A stretch of 33,753 nucleotides of DNA from Burkholderiales bacterium. GTDB lineage: Bacteria > Pseudomonadota > Gammaproteobacteria > Burkholderiales > Burkholderiaceae_C. Below the pieces are notes generated by a model that saw nothing but the letters and a program-made list of their open reading frames with translations, was not told the origin of the DNA and searched no databases. Positions 1 to 9,250 of this stretch are shown piece by piece. Position numbers and translations under genes: made by a program. Positions within the stretch are counted from its first letter, which is position 1. Each line of letters starts with the position of its first letter. The DNA lies in NCBI GenBank assembly GCA_016195825.1, contig JACPYV010000176.1:1-33753 (forward strand). Direction: 5' to 3'.

Positions 1-1
1 C

Positions 2-1030
2 GACTTCGGCGAGCGCATCCCCAGCGAGGGCGTCAGCTACTTCGACGGCTCCGATCCGGTGGAGATGCACAACCTCTACGCGCTGCACTACAACCAGGCC
101 GTGTTCGAGCTGCTGGAAGAAGTGCAGGGCAGGGACGCCATCGTCTTCGCGCGTTCCACCTACGCGTCGGGCCAACGCTTCCCCGTGCACTGGGGCGGGG
201 ACTGCTGGTCCACGTTTGAATCGATGGCCGAGAGCCTGCGCGGCGGCCTGTCGCTCACGTCCTGCGGCTTCGCCTTCTGGAGCCACGACATCGGCGGCTT
301 CGAGGGCAACCCGCCGCCGGCCGTCTACAAGCGCTGGATCCAGTTCGGCCTGATGTCCTCGCACAGCCGCCTGCACGGCAGCAGCAGCTACCGGGTGCCA
401 TGGCTGGTCGACGAAGAGAGTTGCGACGTGCTGCGCGTCTTCACGCGGCTCAAGCACCAGCTCATGCCCTATCTCTACGCCAAGGCCCATGAGGCGACCG
501 AGACCGGCGTGCCGCTGATGCGCGCGATGCTGCTGGAGCATCCGAACGACCCGGCCTGCGCGCCGCTGGACCGGCAGTACCAGCTCGGTGAAGCGTTGCT
601 CGTCGCGCCGGTGTTCACGGAAAGCGGCGAAGTGGACTTCTATCTGCCGGAAGGCCGGTGGACCCACCTGCTGAGCGGCGAGAAGAAGCAGGGCGGCCGC
701 TGGCATCGTGAGGCGCACGACTTCCTGTCGTTGCCGCTGTACGCAGCTCCCAACAGCGTCATCGCCTGGGGTGCGGAGACCGAGAAGCCGGACTACGAGT
801 ACGCCCGCGGCACCGTGCTGCGCGTGTTCGAGCTGGGCGACGGCGTGAGCGCGGCCTTCACGGTCGTGGGGCTGGACGGCAGCGTTGCGGCGCGCGGCAC
901 GGTCGCTCGCTGCGGCGCGCAGTACATCGCAACGGTCAGCGAGGGGGCACTGCGCGACTGGGGCCTGGACGTGGACGGCCAACGCAGCCCGGTGCTGGCC
1001 GAAGGCGCCTCGCTCAGCTGGAACGCCTGA
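2..1030 (+). CDS. yicI: Alpha-xylosidase, GH31 (YicI type), C-terminal part
   Basis: The reading frame is open from the window edge and ends at TGA 1028-1030; 342 residues are visible. The first visible residues, DFGERIP, carry the GH31 catalytic nucleophile Asp, and the acid/base Asp lies 66 residues later in HWGGD, the same spacing as in E. coli YicI (D416 and D482). The motifs FPVHWGGD, ESMAESLRGGL and FWSHDIGGFE are the YicI signature, which separates alpha-xylosidases from most alpha-glucosidases. The C-terminal beta-sandwich follows (SLPLYA.PNSVIAWG). YicI enzymes release alpha-1,6-xylose from the non-reducing end of xyloglucan oligosaccharides. The N-terminal half, and so any signal peptide or PA14 insert, lies outside the window. 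It appears to be in the same operon as the GH2-GH2-GH9 genes 77 bp downstream. An alpha-glucosidase activity cannot be excluded from sequence alone. Confidence 0.93.
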   Translation, partial: DFGERIPSEGVSYFDGSDPVEMHNLYALHYNQAVFELLEEVQGRDAIVFARSTYASGQRFPVHWGGDCWSTFESMAESLRGGLSLTSCGFAFWSHDIGGFEGNPPPAVYKRWIQFGLMSSHSRLHGSSSYRVPWLVDEESCDVLRVFTRLKHQLMPYLYAKAHEATETGVPLMRAMLLEHPNDPACAPLDRQYQLGEALLVAPVFTESGEVDFYLPEGRWTHLLSGEKKQGGRWHREAHDFLSLPLYAAPNSVIAWGAETEKPDYEYARGTVLRVFELGDGVSAAFTVVGLDGSVAARGTVARCGAQYIATVSEGALRDWGLDVDGQRSPVLAEGASLSWNA

Positions 1031-1107
1031 ACGGCTGACCAGCCTATTGCCCCGCTAGGCCGGTGGATGCTCGAGCGTCCATCGGCTCATCGTTTGATGG
1101 AGTGAAC

Positions 1108-3921
1108 ATGGCTTGGCGTCGCGTTCTGTGGATGGTGTTGTTGGCCGTTGCCAGTCTTGCCCAGGCCGCCCCACGAGAGCGCCTGTCGCTCGACCCGGGC
1201 TGGCTGTTCCACAAGGGCGACATCCCCATGCCACCGGTCAAGGGCCATGGCGCGTCGTACAACTACGCCAAGGCTGGTGGCGCTGTCGGCCCCGCGGGCG
1301 TCAACTTCGACGACTCCGGTTGGCGCGTGCTGGACCTGCCGCACGACTGGGCCGTCGAAGGCGGCTTTGACTCCAGCGAGAACATCTCCCAGGGTTACCG
1401 CGAGCGTGGCATCGGCTGGTACCGGCGCTATTTCCAGCTGCCCGTCACGGACCGCGGCCGCCACATCGAGCTGCAGTTCGACGCCATCGCCACCCACAGC
1501 ACGGTGTGGGTCAACGGCAACGTCGTCAACCGCAACTGGTCGGGCTACAACGGCCGCAACATCGACATCACGCCCTACCTGCGCTACGGCGACGACGTGA
1601 ACACCATTGCCGTGCGCGTGGACGCCGACGCGATGGAGGGCTGGTGGTACGAGGGCGCCGGCATCTACCGCCACACCTGGCTGGTCAAGCGCAATGCCGT
1701 GCACATAGCCACCGACGGACTCCATGCCAACCCGGTCAGCCGCGACGGCAAGCACTGGTCGCTGCCGGTCGAGGTGGAGGTCAACAGCGCCGGACGCTCG
1801 GCGCAGGACGCCGAGATCGAAGTGACGCTGGTTGACCCGGCCGGCAAGGCGGTTTCGCGCGTCCGCGCCAAGCTGCGCGTGCAGGCACTGGGCAGCGGCA
1901 TCGCCAAGCTCAATCTGGCCGTCAACCAACCCAGGCTGTGGACGCTGAAGGACCCGCAGCTCTACCGCGTCCGCGCGCAATTGCGCGCAGGCGCCGCAGC
2001 GCTCGACGATGTCGAGGTGCGGGTGGGTTTTCGCACCCTGCGCTTCGACGCCGACCAGGGCTTCTTCCTGAACGGCCTGCCTGTCAAGCTGCAAGGCGTC
2101 TGCATCCACCAGGACCATGCCGGCGTTGGCGTTGCGGTGCCCGAGGCGATCTGGGAGTTCCGCCTGCGCCGCCTCAAGGACATGGGCGTCAACGCCATCC
2201 GCTTCGCCCACAACGCACCGGCCGCCGAGGTGCTGGACCTGGCCGACCGCATGGGCTTTCTCGTCATGGACGAGAACCGTAACTTCAACCCCTCGCCCGA
2301 CTACCTGCAGCAGCTGACCTGGCTGGTGAAGCGCGACCGCAACCACCCCAGCGTCATCCTCTGGTCGGTCTTCAACGAGGAGCCTATGCAAGGTACCGAG
2401 GTGGGGGTCGAGATGGTGCGCCGCATGGTGTCCGCCGTGAAAGCGCTGGACCGCACGCGGCCCGTGACGGCAGCGATGAACGGTGGGCTGTTCTCAGACA
2501 CCAACGTCTCTCAGTCGGTCGACGTGGTCGGTTTCAACTACCAGGTCGGCGAGTATGACCGCTTCCACAAGGCCAACCCCAAGCTGCCGCTGACCAGCTC
2601 GGAAGACACCTCGGCCTTCATGTCGCGCGGCGAGTTCAAGACCGATCAGGCCGCGCACCTCATGGCCTCTGACGACACCGAAGCTGCCTACTGGGGCAAC
2701 ACCCACCGCCAGGCGTGGCGCGCGATTGCCGAGCGGCCCTTCATCGCTGGCGGTTTTGTCTGGACAGGATTTGACTACCGTGGCGAGCCCACGCCGTTCG
2801 AGTGGCCCAGCGTGGGCTCGGTCTTTGGTGCGATGGACCTGTGCGGCTTTGCCAAGACGGCTTTCTGGCTGCATCGCGCGCAGTGGGTGAAGCTCGCCGA
2901 GCAGCCTGTCGTCAAGATTGCGCCGCACTGGAACTGGCCGGGCCAGGAAGGCCAGAAGCAGCGCGTCATGGTGCTGAGCAATGCGCCGCGCGTGCGGCTG
3001 CTGTTGAACGGCCAGTCGGTGGGCGAGGCGGACGTGGACCCCTACGAGATGGTCACGTTCGACGTGGCCTATGTGCCGGGCACGCTGGAGGCCGTTGCAC
3101 TGAACGGCGGCGCCGAGATCGCTCGCGACGTCGTTGGGACCAGCGGCGCGCCGGTTCGTCTCGTGCTGACGCCTGACCGCGCGGCGCTGGCCGGCGACGG
3201 GCTGGATGCCATGCCCGTCACCGTCAGCGTCGTCGACGAGCAAGGCCGGCCGGTGTTCGCGGCGCAGCAGCATGTGCGCTTCGAACTGAGCGGCGCAGCC
3301 AGCGTCATCGGTGTGGGGAATGGCGACGCGAACTCGCACGAGTCCGAGAAGGCGAGTGAGCGCAGCCTCTACAACGGCCTGGCCCAGGTCATCCTGCAAA
3401 GCCGCCGCGGCGGCCGTGGTGACTTGAAGCTGCGTGCGCTGGCCGATGGCCTGCAGCCGGCCGAGATCACCCTCGCCGTGCAGGCTGTGCCAGCACCACC
3501 CGCTGTCGCCGCGGCCGAACCCGTGACGCAGCTGCTGTACTGGCGCATCTCGCCTGCGCAGGCACAGCAGCCCGACCCCAACGCCCAGCTTGCCGACAAC
3601 GACATGAACACCTGGGGCTGGGGCGAGGTGCCGATCAAGCAGGCGGCCGAGTCGCCGGCCTGGCGCCTGTACCGCACCGACTTGCGCCTGCGCGCCGACC
3701 TCAACGACGGCCGCGCCCGCCTGGTATTCCGCGAGCTGGCTGGCAAGGCGCAAATCTGGCTGGCCGGCGTGAAGCTGGGCGAGAAGACGGACGCCGCGCC
3801 GGCCGGGTTCTCCGTGCCACTGCCGCTGGGCGCCACGCAGCGGGGGCTTACCGTGATGATCGAGTCTGACCCCGGCCAGCCTTCGGGCTTGCGTGGCAAG
3901 GTCCTCGTGCAGAAGCCATGA
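1108..3921 (+). CDS. Secreted GH2 beta-galactosidase-like glycosidase (DUF4982 type)
   Basis: The start is placed at ATG 1108 (937 aa) because GGAG lies 5 bp upstream and the protein then begins with a clean signal peptide (MAWRR...ASLAQA). The frame stays open upstream to a GTG at 1063 but without these features. Domain order is GH2 sugar-binding sandwich (about 30-200), immunoglobulin-like domain (about 210-315) and TIM barrel (about 320-610). The acid/base Glu is E424 in WSVFNEEP and the likely nucleophile is E499 in TSSEDTS. A DUF4982-like segment, an Ig-like domain and an extra C-terminal beta-sandwich follow (about 810-937). The GGFVWTGFDYRGEP motif is typical of periplasmic GH2 enzymes of polysaccharide loci. 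Beta-galactosidase is the most likely activity, removing beta-1,2-galactose from xyloglucan in this context; beta-glucuronidase or beta-mannosidase is not excluded. Its stop overlaps the next start (ATGA). Confidence 0.9.
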   Translation: MAWRRVLWMVLLAVASLAQAAPRERLSLDPGWLFHKGDIPMPPVKGHGASYNYAKAGGAVGPAGVNFDDSGWRVLDLPHDWAVEGGFDSSENISQGYRERGIGWYRRYFQLPVTDRGRHIELQFDAIATHSTVWVNGNVVNRNWSGYNGRNIDITPYLRYGDDVNTIAVRVDADAMEGWWYEGAGIYRHTWLVKRNAVHIATDGLHANPVSRDGKHWSLPVEVEVNSAGRSAQDAEIEVTLVDPAGKAVSRVRAKLRVQALGSGIAKLNLAVNQPRLWTLKDPQLYRVRAQLRAGAAALDDVEVRVGFRTLRFDADQGFFLNGLPVKLQGVCIHQDHAGVGVAVPEAIWEFRLRRLKDMGVNAIRFAHNAPAAEVLDLADRMGFLVMDENRNFNPSPDYLQQLTWLVKRDRNHPSVILWSVFNEEPMQGTEVGVEMVRRMVSAVKALDRTRPVTAAMNGGLFSDTNVSQSVDVVGFNYQVGEYDRFHKANPKLPLTSSEDTSAFMSRGEFKTDQAAHLMASDDTEAAYWGNTHRQAWRAIAERPFIAGGFVWTGFDYRGEPTPFEWPSVGSVFGAMDLCGFAKTAFWLHRAQWVKLAEQPVVKIAPHWNWPGQEGQKQRVMVLSNAPRVRLLLNGQSVGEADVDPYEMVTFDVAYVPGTLEAVALNGGAEIARDVVGTSGAPVRLVLTPDRAALAGDGLDAMPVTVSVVDEQGRPVFAAQQHVRFELSGAASVIGVGNGDANSHESEKASERSLYNGLAQVILQSRRGGRGDLKLRALADGLQPAEITLAVQAVPAPPAVAAAEPVTQLLYWRISPAQAQQPDPNAQLADNDMNTWGWGEVPIKQAAESPAWRLYRTDLRLRADLNDGRARLVFRELAGKAQIWLAGVKLGEKTDAAPAGFSVPLPLGATQRGLTVMIESDPGQPSGLRGKVLVQKP

Positions 3922-5942
3922 GCTTCATCAAGCCGCTGCTGCTGGCGTTGCTGCTGCTGTTGAGCGGCCAGGCATGGTCGCGGGACGTCACCGCGCTCGA
4001 CGACGGCTGGCGCTTCCTGCGCGCCGACGCGGCCTGCGCGAGCGCCGCTGACTTCGACGACTCAGCCTGGGCGGCGGTGCGACTGCCGCACACCTGGAAC
4101 GGCAGCGACGGCGAGGCCGGCGGCGCCTACTACCGCGGCCCCGGCTGGTACCGCCGGGAGCTGCAACTGCCCGCCACCACGCTGCGCCACTTCCTGCAGT
4201 TCGACGGCGCGGCGCTGCGCGCCGAGGTCTGGGTCAATGGCCAGCTCGCCGGCCGGCACGACGGCGGCTACGCGGCCTTTCGCATCGACATCACCCGCTG
4301 GCTCGTCGCCGGCTGCAACCGCATCGCCGTGCGCGTGGACAACGCGACGGACCAGCACGTCGCGCCGCTGGGCGGCGATTTCACCGTCTTTGGCGGCCTC
4401 TACCGCGGCGTCAAGCTGCTGGCGGTGCCGGCCGCCCACTTCGACCTGCTCGACGACGGCGGCCCCGGCGTCTACGTGTCGGCCACCGACGTCAACGCCG
4501 AGCGCGCGCTGCTGACGCTGCGCGCCCGCGTGCGCAACGACGGCGGCGTGGCACGGCTGCTCGCGCTGAACTTGAACCTGCGCGACGCAGTCGGCCGCGT
4601 CGTCGCGCAGAGTCAGCAGACGCTGCAGGCCGCGCCTGAAGTCACCTTCATCGCCGCGCAGCCCTGGACCGTGCAACGCCCGCATCTGTGGCAAGGCCCC
4701 ACCGACCCGCACCTCTACACGCTGACCGCCGAGCTGCGCGACGGCGTCGACCTGCTGGACACCCTCACGCTGCCCGTCGGCCTGCGCAACGTGCTGCTCG
4801 ACCCGCAACGCGGCCTGCTGCTCAACGGTAGGCCGCACGCCGTGCACGGCGTCAACCTCTTCCACAGCGGCCGTCCTGGCCGTGGCCTGGCGGTTCGCGA
4901 CGCCGAGATCGACGAGGACTTCCGCATCCTCGAAGAGCTGGGCGTCACCGGCCTGCGCTTCGTGCACTTCCAGCACCCGCAGCGCGCCTACGACAACGCC
5001 GACCGCGCCGGCCTGCTGACCTGGACCGAGATCCCGTTGAACGCGCAGATGGACGAGGGCGAGGCTTTTCGCGCTAACCTCGCCCAGCAGCTGCGCGAAC
5101 TCATCAAGCAGAACCAGCACCGCCCGTCCGTCTTCATCTGGGGTGTGGGCAACGAGGTCTATCGCTCGGACGATGCGGTCGTGAGGCTGCTGGCCGACAT
5201 GAGCCGCCTGGCGCATGAACTCGACCCGACGCGCACGACGGCCTATGCCCATTGCTGTGCGCCCGACGACCACGCGATGGCGAGGCAGACCGACGCCATC
5301 GGCTTCAACCGCTATTACGGCTGGTACGACGGCCAGTTCAGCGACATCGGCCCCTGGGCCGACCGCATGCGCGCCGCGCTGCCGTCGCGGCCGATGGCGC
5401 TGGCCGAGTACGGCGCCGGCGCCAGCGTGCTGCACCAGCAGGACCCGCCCCAGCGCCCCAAGCCGACGGACCGCTGGCACCCTGAGCAATACCAGGCGCT
5501 GTTCCACGAGGCCTACTGGCCGCAGATCGCCGCGCGGCCTTGGCTGTGGGGCAGCTTCGTCTGGGTTGGCTTCGACCTCGCCTCGGCCGGCCGCAACGAG
5601 GGCGACCGCCCCGGTATCAACGACAAGGGCCTGGTGAGCCATGACCGCCAGCAGCGCAAGGACGCCTTCCTGTATTACCAGGCGCAGTGGAGCCACCGGC
5701 CGGTGCTGCACATCGCCAGCCGCCGCGCCACGCCGCGCGCCGCTGGGACCGTCGACATCAAGGTCTACGCCAACGGGCGCAGCGCCGTGCTGACCCTCAA
5801 CGGCGTCGACCTGCCCGAGCGGGCCGTGCAAGGCGGCATCGCCCGTTGGGACAACGTTACCCTGCGCCCCGGCCGCAACCGCCTGCAGGCCCGTGGCGAC
5901 AACGGCGTGGCCGACAGCATCAATTGGACAGTCACTCCATGA
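3918..5942 (+). CDS. Second secreted GH2 beta-galactosidase-like glycosidase
   Basis: This 674-aa protein starts at an ATG sharing ATGA with the preceding stop, so translation is probably coupled. The N-terminus is a signal peptide (MSFIKPLLLALLLLLSGQAWS). It has the three-domain GH2 core: sugar-binding domain with LPHTWNG and GPGWYRR (about 25-180), Ig-like domain (about 180-290) and TIM barrel (about 295-600). The acid/base Glu is E413 in WGVGNEVYR and the nucleophile is E497 in ALAEYGAG. It lacks the long C-terminal extension of its neighbour and has only a short final sandwich. The two adjacent GH2 proteins are clearly different in sequence, so they are not a recent duplication and probably differ in linkage or position. 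The substrate is inferred from context (galactosylated xyloglucan oligosaccharides). The next gene again overlaps by ATGA. Confidence 0.9.
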   Translation: MSFIKPLLLALLLLLSGQAWSRDVTALDDGWRFLRADAACASAADFDDSAWAAVRLPHTWNGSDGEAGGAYYRGPGWYRRELQLPATTLRHFLQFDGAALRAEVWVNGQLAGRHDGGYAAFRIDITRWLVAGCNRIAVRVDNATDQHVAPLGGDFTVFGGLYRGVKLLAVPAAHFDLLDDGGPGVYVSATDVNAERALLTLRARVRNDGGVARLLALNLNLRDAVGRVVAQSQQTLQAAPEVTFIAAQPWTVQRPHLWQGPTDPHLYTLTAELRDGVDLLDTLTLPVGLRNVLLDPQRGLLLNGRPHAVHGVNLFHSGRPGRGLAVRDAEIDEDFRILEELGVTGLRFVHFQHPQRAYDNADRAGLLTWTEIPLNAQMDEGEAFRANLAQQLRELIKQNQHRPSVFIWGVGNEVYRSDDAVVRLLADMSRLAHELDPTRTTAYAHCCAPDDHAMARQTDAIGFNRYYGWYDGQFSDIGPWADRMRAALPSRPMALAEYGAGASVLHQQDPPQRPKPTDRWHPEQYQALFHEAYWPQIAARPWLWGSFVWVGFDLASAGRNEGDRPGINDKGLVSHDRQQRKDAFLYYQAQWSHRPVLHIASRRATPRAAGTVDIKVYANGRSAVLTLNGVDLPERAVQGGIARWDNVTLRPGRNRLQARGDNGVADSINWTVTP

Positions 5943-7663
5943 ACCGACAGATTCTTTGCGCCGGCCTGCTGGCTGCCAGCTTGGCGCAGGCCGGCGAGAT
6001 TGCCGTCAACCAGGTCGGTTATGCGCCTGGCGCGGCCAAGATCGCCGCTGTGCCAGCTGTAGAGGCCACAGCTTTCACTGTCGTCGACAACGCCTCTGGC
6101 CGCACCGTCCTGCGCGGCCGCCTCGGCGCCGCCGCGCGCTGGGAGCCCGCGGGCCAGGACGTGCGCCTGGCCGATTTCTCGCGCCTGGCTCGGCCCGGGC
6201 ACTACCGCCTGCATGTCGACGGATTGCCCGACTCGCCGCCCTTCATCGTCGCGGCCGATGCCTACGCCGCCGTGAATGCGGCGGCTATCAAGGCCTTCTA
6301 CTTCAATCGCGCCAGCACGCCGCTGCTGGGCGTGCACGCAGGCCACTGGGCGAGGCCTGCCGGGCATGCGGACGATCATGTGCTGGTGCACGCGTCGGCC
6401 GCCGGCCCGGGCCGGCCCGAGGGCACTGTCATCGCCGCGCCCAAGGGCTGGTACGACGCGGGCGACTACAACAAGTACATCGTCAACTCCGGCATCACCG
6501 TCTACACGCTGCTGGCCGCCTGGGAGCATTTCCCGGCCTTCTTCAAGGCGCAGAAGCTCAACATCCCCGAGACCGACAAGAGCAGCGGTGGCCTGCCGGA
6601 CCTGCTCAGCGAGGCGCTGTGGAACCTGGACTGGATGCTGGCCATGCAGGATCCGGCGGACGGCGGGGTCTATCACAAGCTCACCAACAAGGGCTTCGAC
6701 GGCGTCGTCATGCCGGCCGCCGCGACCGGCGAGCGTTACGTCGTGCAAAAGACCACCGCCGCCACGCTGGACTTCGCCGCGGTCATGGCCCAGGCCGGCC
6801 GCGTGTTCGCGGCATTCGAGGCGCAACGGCCGGGCTTGTCCGCCCGCATGCGCAGCGCTGCCGAGCGTGCCTGGCGTTGGGCGCAAGCGCACCCCAGGGA
6901 GGTTTACCACCAGCCGCCCGACATTCGCACCGGCGACTACGGTGACGACAAGCTCGACGACGAATTCGCCTGGGCCGGCGCCGAGTTGTTCATCACCACG
7001 GGCGAGGCGCGCTACCGGCCCGACCTGGAGACGCTGGCGATCAGCGTGCCGGGATGGGGTGATGTCAAAGGCCTGGCATGGGTAACCCTAAGCAGCAATC
7101 GTCGAAAACTCGGGGAAAATGACAGCGTTGTCGTCAAGGCGCGAATCATGACTCTTGCGGATGAATTGCTGGCTACCTGGCAGGCCTCGGCCTACCGCGT
7201 GGGCATGCGCCCGCAGGACTACAACTGGGGCAGCAATTCCGGCGCGCTGAACCGCGCGCTGATGCTCATCCAGGCCTACCGCCTGAAGCCCAGGCCCGAG
7301 CTGCTGGCTGCCGCGCAGGCGCTGTTCGACCATGTGCTGGGCCGCAACCCGCTGGGGCAGTCCATGGTCACCGGCTTCGGCGCCAAGCCGCCGCTGCATC
7401 CGCACCACCGCCCGTCCGAGGCCGACGGTGTCGAAGCGCCCGTGCCCGGCTTTCTCGTCGGCGGCCCCAACCCGGGTCAGCAGGACAAGGCCGGCTGCCC
7501 GGTGGCCTATGCCGCGGCCCAGCCGGCGCTGTCCTATCTGGACCATTTCTGCAGCTACTCCAGCAACGAGGTGGCCATCAACTGGAACGCGCCGCTGGTC
7601 TATGTGTCGGCGGCGCTGCAGGCGCTGACACCCGGCGCGCCATCGACGGCGCCGGCCCGATAA
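5939..7663 (+). CDS. Secreted GH9 glycosidase (endo-beta-1,4-glucanase family)
   Basis: The product is 574 aa. The start overlaps the previous stop (ATGA) and gives a short signal peptide ending near SLAQA. The mature protein opens with a CelD_N-type immunoglobulin-like domain (IAVNQVGYAPGAAK), followed by the (alpha/alpha)6 catalytic domain. GWYDAGDYNKY carries the paired GH9 aspartates D173 and D176, the latter being the expected base. HPHHRPSEAD is the GH9 His signature, and NEVAINWNAPLVY near the C-terminus carries the acid E544. All key residues are present. GH9 enzymes cleave beta-1,4-glucan backbones; in the Bacteroides ovatus xyloglucan locus a GH9 enzyme occurs together with GH2 and GH31 enzymes, as here. 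There is no carbohydrate-binding module, which suggests periplasmic action on oligosaccharides. It could be an exo-acting glucosaminidase-like or cellodextrinase member; endo versus exo action cannot be read from the sequence. Confidence 0.92.
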   Translation: MNRQILCAGLLAASLAQAGEIAVNQVGYAPGAAKIAAVPAVEATAFTVVDNASGRTVLRGRLGAAARWEPAGQDVRLADFSRLARPGHYRLHVDGLPDSPPFIVAADAYAAVNAAAIKAFYFNRASTPLLGVHAGHWARPAGHADDHVLVHASAAGPGRPEGTVIAAPKGWYDAGDYNKYIVNSGITVYTLLAAWEHFPAFFKAQKLNIPETDKSSGGLPDLLSEALWNLDWMLAMQDPADGGVYHKLTNKGFDGVVMPAAATGERYVVQKTTAATLDFAAVMAQAGRVFAAFEAQRPGLSARMRSAAERAWRWAQAHPREVYHQPPDIRTGDYGDDKLDDEFAWAGAELFITTGEARYRPDLETLAISVPGWGDVKGLAWVTLSSNRRKLGENDSVVVKARIMTLADELLATWQASAYRVGMRPQDYNWGSNSGALNRALMLIQAYRLKPRPELLAAAQALFDHVLGRNPLGQSMVTGFGAKPPLHPHHRPSEADGVEAPVPGFLVGGPNPGQQDKAGCPVAYAAAQPALSYLDHFCSYSSNEVAINWNAPLVYVSAALQALTPGAPSTAPAR

Positions 7664-7693
7664 AGACCCCGGCAGGCCAGGGAGCAGTCAACG

Positions 7694-9250
7694 ATGCAAC
7701 GCGGGAGACGGCTGCTGCTCGCCCTGCTGATGGCCGGGGTGGCGATCTGCGCCATACCGGCCCGGGCGGCGCAATGGCAGCGCGCCGAGTCGCCGCATTT
7801 CCGTGCCTTGGCGCGCGGCTCGGGGCCGGCCGTGCAGCAAAGGATCAGGAACCTGGAGCGCCTGCATCACGCGATGTTGATGACCTTGGGCGTCACCGAT
7901 GGACGAGGTCTGAGCCGGCCCCCCTTCGAGATGGTGATGAAGGACGACGACAACGTCGTCGCCAGCGTCTTCCCGCACCTGCGGGACCGCGCCAGCGGTG
8001 TCTTCACGCTGGGCGCCGACGGTGCGCTGGCGTTCTCGTCGATCTGGCTCGATCAAGGCCGCATCGACTACTCGGGCATGGTGGTCTATCACGAGTACGC
8101 GCACCGGGTGATGGCGCAGTACGCCCGCATCGGTTACCCCGTCTGGTACGTTGAAGGCTTTGCCGAGTATTTCGGTGCCACGTACATGGACGCCGACGGC
8201 GTCGAGATCGGAGCCGTCCCCACGAGCTCGCGGGTGCTGGACCAGCGCCGCTGGCTGGAGGCGCCGCAACTGCTGAAGCCTGCTTTCAAGTCGAGCGGCG
8301 AAAAGGGCATCGACGAGACCACTATCCACGTCTTCTACGCGCAGTCGTGGCTGCTGACGCACTACATGCTGGGCGACAGCGCGCGTACCCGGCGCTTCAA
8401 CGAGTATTTCCGCCGCATCTCCGCGGGCGAGGACGCGCTGACCGCCTTCGAGCCCGCCACCGGCATCGCCCTGGCGCAGCTCAACGATGAACTGCGCCGC
8501 TACCGCGACAAGATGTATGCGTCCCGGCTGCCGAACAGCGAGCTGCCGGCGGTCGAGGTGCGGGTCACGCCGGTGCCCCAGGCCGAGGCCGAGGTCGAGT
8601 TCGATGGCCTGATCATCAAGGCCCAGCCCGAGGCTGGCGTGGGCAAAGCCGTGCTGGAGCGCCTGCGCGAACGGGTCGGCCAGGCCGGTGGCAATCGCGC
8701 GCCCGACGTGATGCGCTGGGCGCTGGCACACGCCGAGATCCGCTACGGCGATGCCGATCGCGCCCTGCAGATCCTCGCTCCCTGGGCCCAACGTGAGGAG
8801 GCGCCCTTCGACGCCCAGCGCCTGCTCGGCTGGGCTTGGCAAGCCGTTGCGGCGCATTCGGAAGGGGCCGACCGCACCCAGGCGCTGGAGCAGGCGCGTG
8901 CCTTCCTGATGGCGGCCTACAAGCAGCGCCGCAACGACGCTCCAACGCTCTATCAACTGGCGCGCGTGCTGTACAGCAAGGGGCCCGGGGCCAGCCTCAG
9001 CAATGCGGCCGAGGCGGCGAGCGTTCTCGAACCCCAGGTGTCGGACTACGCCCTGCTCGCCGTGGCCGTACACCTGGAATCTGGCAACCGCGACAAGGCC
9101 CTGCGCCCGCTGCAGTCCCTGGCCAGCAACCCGCATGGCGGCGAGGGTACCGAACGGGCCCGCGCTGCACTGCAGGCGCTGCAATCCAACCAAGAGGCCT
9201 CCACCGTCCTCGCCCTACTCAACGGCAGCAAGAAGCCCAACTCACCATGA
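7694..9250 (+). CDS. Secreted peptidase-MA-like (DUF1570-type) zinc metalloprotein with helical repeats
   Basis: The 518-aa product has a signal peptide (MQRGRRLLLA...IPARA) and AGGGAG-like purines about 9 bp before its ATG. A gluzincin motif is clear: H133-E-Y-A-H137, followed by WYVEGFAEYF, where E154 is the probable third zinc ligand. The region before it (about 30-125) resembles the substrate-cleft domain of peptidase-MA family proteins. From about residue 320 to the end the sequence is alpha-helical and rich in Ala/Leu/Arg pairs, like TPR repeats. It sits 30 bp after the GH9 gene and its stop overlaps the permease start (ATGA), so it is part of the same operon. The role there is unknown; processing of exported glycosidases or of a cell-surface protein is conceivable. 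I am sure of the metalloprotease fold motif, not of any activity. Confidence 0.78.
   Translation: MQRGRRLLLALLMAGVAICAIPARAAQWQRAESPHFRALARGSGPAVQQRIRNLERLHHAMLMTLGVTDGRGLSRPPFEMVMKDDDNVVASVFPHLRDRASGVFTLGADGALAFSSIWLDQGRIDYSGMVVYHEYAHRVMAQYARIGYPVWYVEGFAEYFGATYMDADGVEIGAVPTSSRVLDQRRWLEAPQLLKPAFKSSGEKGIDETTIHVFYAQSWLLTHYMLGDSARTRRFNEYFRRISAGEDALTAFEPATGIALAQLNDELRRYRDKMYASRLPNSELPAVEVRVTPVPQAEAEVEFDGLIIKAQPEAGVGKAVLERLRERVGQAGGNRAPDVMRWALAHAEIRYGDADRALQILAPWAQREEAPFDAQRLLGWAWQAVAAHSEGADRTQALEQARAFLMAAYKQRRNDAPTLYQLARVLYSKGPGASLSNAAEAASVLEPQVSDYALLAVAVHLESGNRDKALRPLQSLASNPHGGEGTERARAALQALQSNQEASTVLALLNGSKKPNSP

Noticed and set aside
1087..2391. Long minus-strand open frame opposite the first GH2 gene (also 2494-3753, 4062-5831, 15576-18422)
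   Set aside because: These are antisense frames kept open by high third-position GC; the translations lack recognisable domains and lie opposite clearly conserved enzymes.
3918..5942. Tandem duplication as the origin of the two GH2 genes
   Set aside because: Apart from the shared catalytic motifs the two proteins differ strongly in sequence, length and C-terminal domains, so they are separate family members.
8836..9246. Upstream extension of the AmpG-like permease frame
   Set aside because: The extension overlaps the metallopeptidase gene and is low-complexity Arg/Ala sequence; the membrane protein begins properly at ATG 9247 in an ATGA overlap.
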